This document shows positions 1 to 5,041 of a stretch of DNA of 8,532 nt, piece after piece (the stretch's first letter is position 1; each line of letters begins with the position of its first letter). Source of the stretch: Candidatus Peregrinibacteria bacterium (lineage in GTDB: Bacteria > Patescibacteriota > Gracilibacteria > Peribacterales > Peribacteraceae); NCBI GenBank assembly GCA_016201685.1, contig JACQCJ010000002.1, positions 1 through 8,532 on the forward strand, given 5' to 3'. The notes below the pieces were generated by a model. That model did no database searches, was not told the origin of the DNA, and saw only the letters and a program-made list of their open reading frames with translations. Both the position numbers and the translations under genes were made by a program.

Positions 1-242
1 ATTTTGGCTTGCAGAAAAAGAAATCATGGTCTGCTCGCGTCGCGTTCACCGAGGGCTGCGGACAGAAAGCGATCAGGAGTTTTCCGCGCGGGGAAAACCA
101 CCGTGCAGCATCGTGTCCAGTCTATGTTGGGAAACCTCTGTATCCAGATTGAGGTCTATTATGGGGGCATTGGCGTCACGGCGGAGCAAAAACTTGAGAA
201 TTTTCGAGCGCGTACACTCACAGAGATTCCCCCTCTTTCTCC
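1..242 (+). other. Unresolved left edge, possibly the 3' end of an upstream gene
   Basis: All three plus-strand frames enter from the left edge without a stop. Frame 1 runs to a TGA at 244-246 that overlaps the ATG of the next gene as ATGA, an arrangement typical of co-translated genes. Frame 3 stops at 150-152 and ends in the peptide CPVYVGKPLYPD, which reads more like a natural C-terminus. Neither peptide is recognised, and neither shows the strong third-position GC bias of the surer genes here. A minus-strand frame (73-288) is also open. The stretch probably holds the tail of an upstream gene, but the frame cannot be chosen from this window. No convincing promoter or Shine-Dalgarno site is seen before 243. 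Confidence 0.3.
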
Positions 243-518
243 ATGACCGCCTCCTTCGTCCGCCACCGCGTCCGCGACTACGAAACATGGAAGAAGATCT
301 TCGATGCGTATGAGTCCTTGCGCAGAGAGCACGGCGAGCAGAGTGCTGTCATTCTTCGGAATGTCGAGGATCCCAACGACGTCACCATCATCAACACGTG
401 GCCTTCCCTCGAAGTCCCACGGTCGTTCTTCGCTCTGCCGGAGCTGCACGAGAAAGCGATGCAGGAAGCCGGCGTGCTCGGGGAGCCGACGGTGTTCGTG
501 GGGGAGGAAGTCGGATGA
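243..518 (+). CDS. ABM-like dimeric alpha/beta-barrel protein (putative monooxygenase/cyclase-like)
   Basis: A 91-residue protein of the size and layout of the small dimeric alpha/beta-barrel superfamily that includes antibiotic-biosynthesis-monooxygenase proteins. Seen: an N-terminal strand SFVRHRVRDYETWKKIFDAY with the common 'R-H-x-V-x-D-Y-x-x-W' pattern, a central DPNDVTIINTWPSLEVPRSFF segment (acidic turn, strand, then helix), and a C-terminal GVLGEPTVFVGEEVG strand. Members usually act as dimers in the cytosol; many have no known substrate, and no catalytic residue can be named here. The ATG at 243 is the natural start because the conserved N-terminal strand follows at once. There is no Shine-Dalgarno site. 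The TGA of a possible upstream frame overlaps this ATG. The family is fairly sure, the activity is not. Confidence 0.75.
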   Translation: MTASFVRHRVRDYETWKKIFDAYESLRREHGEQSAVILRNVEDPNDVTIINTWPSLEVPRSFFALPELHEKAMQEAGVLGEPTVFVGEEVG

Positions 519-573
519 TGATCGCACGCGAGCTTCGGAAAGCGTCGTCACGACGAAGGAAAATTCCCCCCCG

Positions 574-603
574 TTCTGCGCATTGCCAACAATGCGCTAC
601 GAT
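574..603 (+). promoter_or_regulatory. Candidate promoter of the lipoprotein gene
   Basis: TTCTGC (574-579) and TACGAT (598-603) are separated by 18 bp. The -10 hexamer ends six bases before the ATG at 610, so the predicted transcript would begin at or next to the start codon, giving a leaderless mRNA. The -35 match is weak. This is a motif reading only. Confidence 0.3.
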
Positions 604-609
604 GCAGCC

Positions 610-1167
610 ATGCGTCGCCTCTTCCTCTCCTGCTCACTGTTCCTCGTCGCATGCGTTTCGAGCGTGCCGTCTCCCTCTCCCCCCGCTCAAACATGGTCCG
701 TGTATACACCGGCCGGCGGGCAGTACTCGTTCTCCTACCCCTCCACCCTCACTGTGCGCGAAGGACAGGATTTGATGTTCAAGGACGCAACCATGCACGG
801 CGCGTCGTTCGTCTTTCCTCCGTCGATGGGGAACGGAACGGCTCTCCGGGAAGCCTCCATCCACGTCGCGTCGGGTGATGCGAGCCTGTGTTCGCAGACG
901 GCCTCCCCGCACACGCTCGGCGGAGAACCGGCGCTGGAATGGGAATGGAGCAATGCCGATTGGGGATGGAGCAACAACACGTACGCGGACGCGCCCCTCA
1001 TCGGCACGACGCAGGAAGCTCTCCACAACGGCGTGTGTTATCGCCTCACACTCTTCACTCGCAGCTGCAATCCCACATCCAATTGCCCTCCCGGCCGCAC
1101 GGCTCCCTTCGATCGGCTCACGCTCCTGCCCGTGTACCGCGACGTTGCGGCATCGTTTCGGTTTTAG
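610..1167 (+). CDS. Predicted lipoprotein with PsbP-like style beta domain, function unknown
   Basis: A 185-residue secreted protein. Starting at 610, the first 15 residues are MRRLFLSCSLFLVAC: a short basic start, a hydrophobic stretch and a lipobox LVAC with the lipidated Cys at residue 15. An in-frame ATG at 592 would only add a poor leader (MRYDAA). After a Ser/Pro-rich linker comes 'YSFSYPSTLTV', the 'Y-x-F-x-Y-P' opening common in PsbP/MOG1-like small extracytoplasmic domains of candidate-phyla bacteria. Four further Cys (in SLCSQ, GVCYR, RSCNP, SNCPP) could form two disulfides outside the membrane. The protein would be anchored on the outer face of the cytoplasmic membrane. No enzymatic motif is seen and the function is unknown. 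It lies alone between the ABM-like gene and the toxin-antitoxin operon. Confidence 0.75.
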   Translation: MRRLFLSCSLFLVACVSSVPSPSPPAQTWSVYTPAGGQYSFSYPSTLTVREGQDLMFKDATMHGASFVFPPSMGNGTALREASIHVASGDASLCSQTASPHTLGGEPALEWEWSNADWGWSNNTYADAPLIGTTQEALHNGVCYRLTLFTRSCNPTSNCPPGRTAPFDRLTLLPVYRDVAASFRF

Positions 1168-1210
1168 AAGTAGGGGCGAGCGCATTCATAAACAACTCAT
1201 GGCATTCCTC

Positions 1211-1239
1211 TTGTCCTTTGTGATACAAAGAGATACAAT
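1211..1239 (+). promoter_or_regulatory. Promoter of the toxin-antitoxin operon
   Basis: TTGTCC (1211-1216) and TACAAT (1234-1239) are separated by exactly 17 bp, the best sigma-70-type match in the window. Only eight bases separate the -10 from the antitoxin ATG at 1248 and they contain no Shine-Dalgarno sequence, so the mRNA is probably leaderless or nearly so. Confidence 0.65.
1216..1230 (+). promoter_or_regulatory. Operator-like palindrome in the toxin-antitoxin promoter
   Basis: CTTTGT-GAT-ACAAAG is a perfect 6+6 inverted repeat with a 3-bp centre, lying between the -35 and -10. GATACAA also recurs at 1222-1228 and 1232-1238, one helical turn apart, the second copy covering the -10. RelB/DinJ-type antitoxins are ribbon-helix-helix proteins that repress their own operon by binding short palindromes like this. 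That this is the operator is inference from position and symmetry. Confidence 0.5.
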
Positions 1240-1247
1240 GTGTCTGC

Positions 1248-1511
1248 ATGAAGAGCACAACCATCCACGTCCGAATTCCCAGTCGCCTCAAGAAGGCCGC
1301 GCAGAAGGTGGCGCAGGCCAATGGCCTCGATCTCTCCTCGTGCATTCGTGTGTTCCTGACGCACATGGATGTACGCGGGACGATGCCGCTCCCGCCACTC
1401 ACCGTCAATGGATTTACCGAAGAGGAAGAGGAGGAACTCTTGCGACGGATGAAGGAGCCCACGATCCCCATCGATGATATCAAGGCGTTCATCGACTCCT
1501 GCAAACCCTGA
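1248..1511 (+). CDS. RelB/DinJ-family antitoxin
   Basis: An 87-residue protein at the first position of a two-gene operon. Residues about 4-37 (TTIHVRIPSRLKKAAQKVAQ and on through LDLSSCIRVFLTHM) have the ribbon-helix-helix layout of RelB/DinJ antitoxins: a beta strand for DNA contact, a helix, the turn 'GLDLSS', and a second helix. The C-terminal half (NGFTEEEEEELLRRMKEP onward) is acidic and helical, as expected for the part that wraps and blocks the toxin. It probably neutralises the YafQ-like toxin encoded two bases downstream and represses the promoter through the palindrome at 1216-1230. The start is fixed by the promoter, which ends eight bases earlier, and by the short basic leader MKSTT. 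There is no Shine-Dalgarno site. Confidence 0.85.
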   Translation: MKSTTIHVRIPSRLKKAAQKVAQANGLDLSSCIRVFLTHMDVRGTMPLPPLTVNGFTEEEEEELLRRMKEPTIPIDDIKAFIDSCKP

Positions 1512-1513
1512 GC

Positions 1514-1804
1514 ATGTTTGAGATTGTCCGGACCAAAACGTTTGAGCGGGATGTGAAGAATTATTTGGTGAAAGGGGGCAGTGATATAAAACTTGAAGCG
1601 GCTCTCGCTGGGTTGCGGGCAGGGCGCGGTCTTCCTCCGTGGTTTCGCGATCACCAACTCCACGGCAAAATGCGTGATTGTCGTGAAATGCATGTCGGGC
1701 CGGACTGGCTGCTGGTCTACGAGAAAGACGGCAAACAATTGCGCATCGTGTGTCTGTGGCTCGTGACGCATCAGAAATTGCGGGAACGAGAACGATCGAT
1801 GTGA
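1514..1804 (+). CDS. YafQ-type mRNA interferase toxin (RelE superfamily)
   Basis: A 96-residue protein beginning two bases after the antitoxin stop, so translation is coupled. YafQ toxins are RelE-fold endoribonucleases that cut mRNA on the ribosome. Diagnostic segments: 'RDHQLHG' (His47), 'EMHVGPDWLLVY' (His60, Asp64, Trp65) and 'THQKL' (His86), matching the order and spacing of the catalytic His, His-Asp-Trp and His residues known from E. coli YafQ. One difference is visible: the Phe that lies four residues after the last His in YafQ is Arg90 here, and the chain continues as RERERSM. The His cluster suggests the toxin may still be active, but the lost aromatic could weaken it. The gene ends 8 bp from the stop of the converging oxidoreductase remnant. 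Confidence 0.85.
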   Translation: MFEIVRTKTFERDVKNYLVKGGSDIKLEAALAGLRAGRGLPPWFRDHQLHGKMRDCREMHVGPDWLLVYEKDGKQLRIVCLWLVTHQKLRERERSM

Positions 1805-1812
1805 ATATTGGG

Positions 1813-2712
1813 TCAATTCCTGGCCTTGCCGATCCTCTCCACCACGGACTGCGCGATGAAGGGCGCAGCGGTCGTCGTTCCGGTATTCGTCCCTCCATCG
1901 ATGGTCAGCACTCCCCCGTTCGCCGTGGGCAGCTGTTCGCAGAGAGGTTCGTCATTGTCACTGAAGCTGCGCACACAGGTAGCGTCGCTCCTCGCGAGCG
2001 ACCCGTCGCTCACGGCGTGACGATATGCTTTGCCCAAGAAGAGGGTGACAATCCGCTCGTTCTCGGTATCGATGAGCCGGAAGGCGGGCGCGGATTCTTC
2101 CATCGGGAATGGTGGATTTCCCACGTAGACGTATCCGCCTCCCACGATGATTTTCTCTGCGCCATCCAGATGCCGCGGAGTGAGATTCAAATCCACGACC
2201 GGGAGCGACGCGCCGCTCTCCGATCGTGCATCGCCGTGAATCTTTACCCCACGCCGTCGCATGCTCGCGGGCCGCGGAAGAACAAGCCACCGGCCCGCGA
2301 CTCCGCCGATGCGCTCTTCAGCCGGCGTTCCCTGCAAGAGTTCGTGGTCGCCATACGCGCCGGGATGGAGAGAATAATGATCTGCACGAATGGCGCCGCT
2401 GTTGGTCAGGAGCCCCGAGACGCGTCCGCCTGTTTCTGTCTGGATCCTCCGCACAGTTGTGTTCCATCGGCAGAGCACGCCCGCCTCTTCCAAATGCATG
2501 AGGAGATTGTCGACGAAGCGATGGACGTTGAAGGTGAAGCCGGGCACGACCAACCCCCCTGCGATGCGTCCCTCGTCGCAGGCTTCTTTGAATGTCGAGT
2601 CCTGCACCGCCACCTCGTCGGCAGTCAAGCTCGAGAGGAGCGCATCGTATCGTTCATGGAGTGCGCGTGCCGCCGTGAGGAGAGGACCGTTATCGTATAG
2701 CGGTTCTCTCCT
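1813..2712 (-). pseudogene. 5'-truncated FAD-dependent oxidoreductase (DAO/DadA-like)
   Basis: The frame is open from just after a TGA at 2713-2715 to the stop at 1813-1815, about 299 codons; there is no ATG, and the first usable start is a TTG at 2628. The preserved part matches the middle and end of DAO-superfamily flavoenzymes: 'GGLVVPGFTFNVHRFVDNLL', the following 'AGVLCRWNTTVRRIQ', 'IRADHYSLHPGAYG', and a C-terminal FAD-contacting 'GGTNTGTTTAAPFIAQS'. The N-terminal Rossmann GxGxxG region, about 100 or more residues in intact relatives, is absent in all minus-strand frames up to 2920, and the 205 bp to the next gene could not hold it. Without it the protein should not bind FAD, so this is most likely a remnant. 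Its 5' end abuts the TrmB-like fragment. Confidence 0.8.
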
Positions 2713-2813
2713 TCACGACGCCGGAGATGTTCGGCCTGATCATCGACTCCGTCGCGATTCACCAGACCATGAAGAATCTGTTTCTCCTCGTGTGGGAGAA
2801 TGCGAAGACGTGA
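2679..2813 (+). pseudogene. C-terminal remnant of a TrmB-like transcriptional regulator
   Basis: Right after an in-frame TGA (2676-2678) the frame reads GEDRYRIAVLSFTTPEMFGL and then IIDSVAIHQTMKNLFLLVWENAKT before the stop at 2811-2813. The pattern 'V-x-S-x-x-x-P-x-x-F-G-x-I-I-D-S-x-x-I-x-x-T-M-K-x-L-F-x-x-x-W-E-x-A-K' is the usual end of TrmB-type helix-turn-helix regulators of archaea and candidate-phyla bacteria. The DNA-binding N-terminal part is missing: the DNA to the left codes for the oxidoreductase on the other strand. It is too short to be a working regulator; a tiny ORF from the ATG at 2727 would give 28 residues. The family call rests on recall of the C-terminal motif only. Confidence 0.55.
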
Positions 2814-2872
2814 AATTGCCGCATCTCAACGAAAGAACATTCGATATGCTTCACGCCTCCGTGAGCCTCCAT

Positions 2873-2901
2873 TTGCGAGAGCTCGTCTCATGATCCATAC
2901 T
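2873..2901 (+). promoter_or_regulatory. Candidate promoter of the DUF4870-like gene
   Basis: TTGCGA (2873-2878) and CATACT (2896-2901) are 17 bp apart; the -10 match is partial. Predicted initiation near 2908 would leave a leader of about 12 bases before the ATG at 2920, without a Shine-Dalgarno site. Confidence 0.3.
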
Positions 2902-2919
2902 CGTCGCACAGTTTTTCCA

Positions 2920-3303
2920 ATGTCTTCGCATGGACAATCCACAAACGCAGCAACCAGCATCGGCGCAGCCGCCGGCTCGCCCCCCAAGCCCGGTGCGAAT
3001 CAGAGCCTGGCGCTGGCCATCATCGGCTACATCCTGCCATTTCTGTTCTTCCTGCCGCTCGTCACGGACGCCAAGAAGGATGCGTTCGCCCGCTATCATG
3101 CCAATCAGCAGCTCCTGCTTCTCCTCTTTTGGATCGCCGGGCACGTGATTTCCGGCATGCTCGTCATGGTCTTCATCGGCATCCTGCTCTTCCCGCTCGT
3201 CTCCCTCGCCACGCTCGTCTTCATCATCCTGGGCATCATCAACGTCGTGAACGGGAAGATGGCTCCTCTGCCGCTCATCGGCCAATTCACACTGATTCGG
3301 TAG
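2920..3303 (+). CDS. DUF4870/Tic20-like small membrane protein
   Basis: A 127-residue protein. After a flexible N-terminus rich in Ala/Ser/Pro, the order is: first membrane helix 'SLALAIIGYILPFLFFLPLV' (about 29-48), the loop 'TDAKKDAFARYHANQQLLLL' whose 'F-x-R-Y-H-A-N-Q' is the hallmark of DUF4870 proteins, then two further helices across residues 66-110, and the short tail 'NVVNGKMAPLPLIGQFTLIR', again typical (N-G-K-x-x-P-L-P-L-I-G). Family members sit in the cytoplasmic membrane and have no established role. The start is uncertain: ATG 2920 gives MSSHGQSTNAATS, while ATG 2930 in the next frame gives a Q/P-rich MDNPQTQQPASAQPPARPPSP that looks more like a normal DUF4870 N-terminus but leaves the frame. 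Confidence 0.85.
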   Translation: MSSHGQSTNAATSIGAAAGSPPKPGANQSLALAIIGYILPFLFFLPLVTDAKKDAFARYHANQQLLLLLFWIAGHVISGMLVMVFIGILLFPLVSLATLVFIILGIINVVNGKMAPLPLIGQFTLIR

Positions 3304-3537
3304 AGAATGAGCGGACGCCGTGAGACGACGGCCTTTCGACAAGATCGCGACTGTGGCCCATGCTTCACTCGCACTGATCTTTGGACTGTATCATCGTTGC
3401 CGAGGTGGCGTCCCCCTCCGCCCTTCACTGCCCACCTTCTGGAGGTGAGAGTCGTGGCATACTCTGGACTCGGAGGGCTACGGCGCGACGCCTTGCAAAT
3501 AGTGATCCTTCCAAATAGTTCTCTTGATTACCCCTCA

Positions 3538-3623
3538 GCCGAGGTGGCGGAATGGCAGACGCGCCGGCCTTAGGAGCCGGTGGGAGCAATCCCTTGGAGG
3601 TTCAAATCCTCTCCTCGGCACCA
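3538..3623 (+). tRNA. tRNA-Leu, anticodon TAG (decodes CUA)
   Basis: A class II tRNA of 86 bases including an encoded CCA (3621-3623). The acceptor stem pairs GCCGAGG (3538-3544) with CCTCGGC (3613-3619), with discriminator A at 3620. The anticodon stem CCGGC/GCCGG (3564-3568/3576-3580) closes the loop CTTAGGA with anticodon TAG at 3571-3573. A long variable arm, GGGA-GCAA-TCCC, is as expected for leucine tRNA. The T arm has TTCAAAT. No clear terminator follows on this strand. Confidence 0.97.
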
Positions 3624-3651
3624 TATATATCCATTTCACTCAATAATTCCG

Positions 3652-3680
3652 AAAAATCTGGAGAGCCAGAAAACTCTCCA
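3652..3680 (-). terminator. Rho-independent terminator, minus strand
   Basis: On the minus strand a 7-bp stem TGGAGAG/CTCTCCA (3680-3674 with 3665-3659) with an 8-base loop is followed by GATTTTTC (T-run at 3656-3652). It lies about 155 bases past the stop of the minus-strand gene 3836-4543 and is probably its terminator. On the plus strand there is no T-run, so it should not end the tRNA-Leu transcript. Confidence 0.55.
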
Positions 3681-3770
3681 AAGAATGCCTCCGTCCTTTG
3701 TCGGCCATAGCCACATACGAACGATGAACTGCTTTCCCCGGCTATTCCAGAGTGACTACGGACGGCGACG

Positions 3771-3797
3771 GCCGAAGCCCCGCAGACGGGGCGAAGG
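3771..3797. repeat. Dispersed palindromic repeat (GC-rich hairpin), copy 1
   Basis: GCCCCG-CAGA-CGGGGC (3777-3792) forms a 6-bp hairpin, flanked by GGCCGAA before and GAAGG after. The same core and flanks recur at 4725-4754, so this is a repeat family and not a lone hairpin. The rest of 3624-3835 shows no gene. Confidence 0.6.
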
Positions 3798-3835
3798 GGT
3801 ATACAATCGCTTCGCGATCGCGTGGCACCGCCAAG

Positions 3836-4543
3836 TCACTTCTTCAGAGGTGCCTCACCGATGGTACGCAGGAATTCAATGAAGCCATCTACGATCGAGA
3901 GGAATTGATCTGGATTGGAAGAAATATCTTCGGGCAATCCTTGCAGCGCAGCAAGGCAACCAATGTGGAATGACCAACCATAAAATGTGGGCTCCACAGA
4001 AGTTCCGACTCTGCCCCACGTGATATTGTCTGACAGAAAAGTATCGAGTTTCGGCGCAAGTGCATCCATATGCGAAATGATATGATCTCGACGAGCTGGA
4101 TCGAACGCCCATACTTGATATTTGCTGCCATGAAGTGTCAATTCTTGCGAATCCGGACCTTGCAGAAAAGCAATCGTCTTCTGCACGAGAGGTATTGTCC
4201 CTTTCTTTTCAATGGACCATGGTTTCTGATTGAACAGAGAGCCTTTGATGGGAATCAAGACGCTGATAAGAGGTTTTTGCCTCAATGCCTGTATTCCACC
4301 TCCTCTTTGCATACCTGAGATATTTCGCAAATATTTGCTGAATAAGGTTGGCTTCAAAACCACAGGAATACCATCGCGATAAAACCACATGCTAAACCCA
4401 CACATGGAAATGCCCAGCTGTTGTCGCAAAAAACGAAGCTGTTGTCGCATCACGAAGGTCACTGCAATCCACGGCGAACTCAGCGCGAATAGAATGAGAA
4501 GAAAAATGGGCAACTTCATAGGTGTGTTATTTGGCTTTATCAT
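3836..4543 (-). CDS. Unrecognised membrane-anchored or exported protein
   Basis: A 235-residue protein that I do not recognise. Residues 10-30 (KLPIFLLILFALSSPWIAVTF) form one hydrophobic segment after a short polar start, fitting a signal anchor with the rest outside the cytoplasm; no lipobox or clear cleavage site is seen. The remainder is soluble, with 'YRDGIPVVLKPTLFSKYL', 'KGTIPLVQKTIAFLQGP', 'HGSKYQVWAFDPARRDHII' and a C-terminal Trp/Gly-rich 'EPTFYGWSFHIGCLAAL' region. The start ATG at 4543 has a weak GAAAG six bases upstream; a second ATG at 4519 lies just before the hydrophobic segment. By eye the gene is more AT-rich than its neighbours, which may mean later acquisition. It stands alone, with a terminator at 3652-3680. 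Confidence 0.65.
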   Translation of the reverse strand: MIKPNNTPMKLPIFLLILFALSSPWIAVTFVMRQQLRFLRQQLGISMCGFSMWFYRDGIPVVLKPTLFSKYLRNISGMQRGGGIQALRQKPLISVLIPIKGSLFNQKPWSIEKKGTIPLVQKTIAFLQGPDSQELTLHGSKYQVWAFDPARRDHIISHMDALAPKLDTFLSDNITWGRVGTSVEPTFYGWSFHIGCLAALQGLPEDISSNPDQFLSIVDGFIEFLRTIGEAPLKK

Positions 4544-4588
4544 ACCACTTTCAATAGCTTCTGGCTATTCTCGCTCTTCGCCGGGCAG

Positions 4589-4608
4589 ACAAGGGCGTTG
4601 CTGTACCG
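4589..4608 (-). other. tRNA-Thr-like fragment (anticodon to D arm)
   Basis: ACAAGGGCGTTGCTGTACCG (plus-strand reading) matches 18 of 20 bases of the nearby tRNA-Thr at 4795-4814, which runs from the anticodon through the anticodon stem to the D loop. The match stops at the anticodon. The next part of the tRNA, GAGCTACGACGG, occurs exactly at 4672-4683, about 63 bases away. It reads like a broken or partly copied 5' half of the tRNA; it cannot fold as a tRNA. Confidence 0.4.
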
Positions 4609-4649
4609 AATGATGGAGTTCTCTGGTGGGAGGAAGCTCGGATTGCTTT

Positions 4650-4681
4650 GTCATAGCCCACCTTCGCTTGCGAGCTACGAC
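4650..4681. repeat. Nested palindromic repeat (GTCATAGC ... GCTACGAC)
   Basis: GTCATAGC (4650-4657) can pair with GCTACGAC (4674-4681) with one A-C mismatch, and inside it TCGC-TT-GCGA (4664-4673) forms a second perfect stem. A related sequence in opposite sense, with GGTGGGAGCTACGAC, lies at 4949-4963, and the left half recurs loosely as CACCGTAGCCTTCGCTTG at 4881-4898. A dispersed intergenic repeat family is likely. Confidence 0.5.
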
Positions 4682-4724
4682 GGGCAGCCTTCGGTACTCA
4701 TGAATGGAGAAAGCTGGCCCGCTG

Positions 4725-4754
4725 GCCGTAGCCCCGCAGCGGCGGGGCGAAGGC
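4725..4754. repeat. Dispersed palindromic repeat (GC-rich hairpin), copy 2
   Basis: GCC-GTA-GCCCCGC, loop AGCG, GCGGGGC-GAA-GGC: a 7-bp stem, a small internal loop and three more pairs. It shares core and flanks (GGCCGWAGCCCCGCAG ... GGGGCGAAGG) with 3771-3797. Its last base directly touches the encoded CCA of tRNA-Thr, so on the minus strand the hairpin begins at the first base after the mature tRNA. Confidence 0.65.
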
Positions 4755-4829
4755 TGGAGCCGTCGGGGAGAATTGAACTCCCGACCTACGCATTACAAGT
4801 GCGTTGCTCTACCGCTGAGCTACGACGGC
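4755..4829 (-). tRNA. tRNA-Thr, anticodon TGT (decodes ACA)
   Basis: On the minus strand 75 bases including an encoded CCA. The acceptor stem pairs GCCGTCG (4829-4823) with CGACGGC (4765-4759), with discriminator T. The D arm is GCTC-AGCGGTA-GAGC, the anticodon stem ACGCA/TGCGT with loop CTTGTAA (anticodon TGT, 4797-4795), and the T arm GGGAG-TTCAATT-CTCCC. All four stems are perfect. Confidence 0.97.
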
Positions 4830-4941
4830 ATGAATGTTGAGAACAAGAATCGAAAGAGCGTTTGGAAGAGATGACCCGCCCACCGTAGCCTTCGCTTGAC
4901 TGAAAATCGATTCAGAAACAGTGTGTCACGCGATGAGTCAC

Positions 4942-4963
4942 GGGCGGAGGTGGGAGCTACGAC
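4942..4963. repeat. Inverted relative of the GCTACGAC repeat
   Basis: GGGCGGAGGTGGGAGCTACGAC, read on the minus strand as GTCGTAGCTCCCACC and on, resembles the left half of the repeat at 4650-4681 (GTCATAGCCCACC). GGGCGG here can also pair with CCGCCC at 4876-4881. No gene is seen between tRNA-Thr and the membrane-protein gene. Confidence 0.4.
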
Positions 4964-5004
4964 AGGTACGAACATTCTAAACCAGAATCGTCGCGCACGC
5001 CGCC

Positions 5005-5033
5005 TTGTTGAGAGAATCACGAGACCGTACGCT
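5005..5033 (+). promoter_or_regulatory. Weak candidate promoter of the large membrane-protein gene
   Basis: TTGTTG (5005-5010) and TACGCT (5028-5033) are 17 bp apart. The -10 is only a half match but keeps the TA....T pattern, and it ends eight bases before the ATG at 5042, the same geometry as in the toxin-antitoxin operon. Confidence 0.25.
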
Positions 5034-5041
5034 CGGTGCCA

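Noticed and set aside
194..218. TTGAGA and TACACT before the gene at 243 as a promoter
   Set aside because: The spacer is only 13 bp, too short for a sigma-70-type promoter.
1750..2700. Long plus-strand open frame of 316 codons
   Set aside because: It is the antisense shadow of the flavoenzyme remnant, whose minus-strand frame has clear family motifs; the plus frame shows none.
3399..3410. GCCGAGGTGGCG, identical to the first 12 bases of tRNA-Leu at 3538
   Set aside because: The match is only 12 bases with no extension on either side; chance cannot be excluded, and no element is seen between the copies.
3320..3448. Small GTG-started frame of 42 codons containing FDKIATVAHASLALIFGLYH
   Set aside because: It has a slightly membrane-like middle but no start signal, no recognisable family and a Pro/Arg-rich end; chance is as likely.
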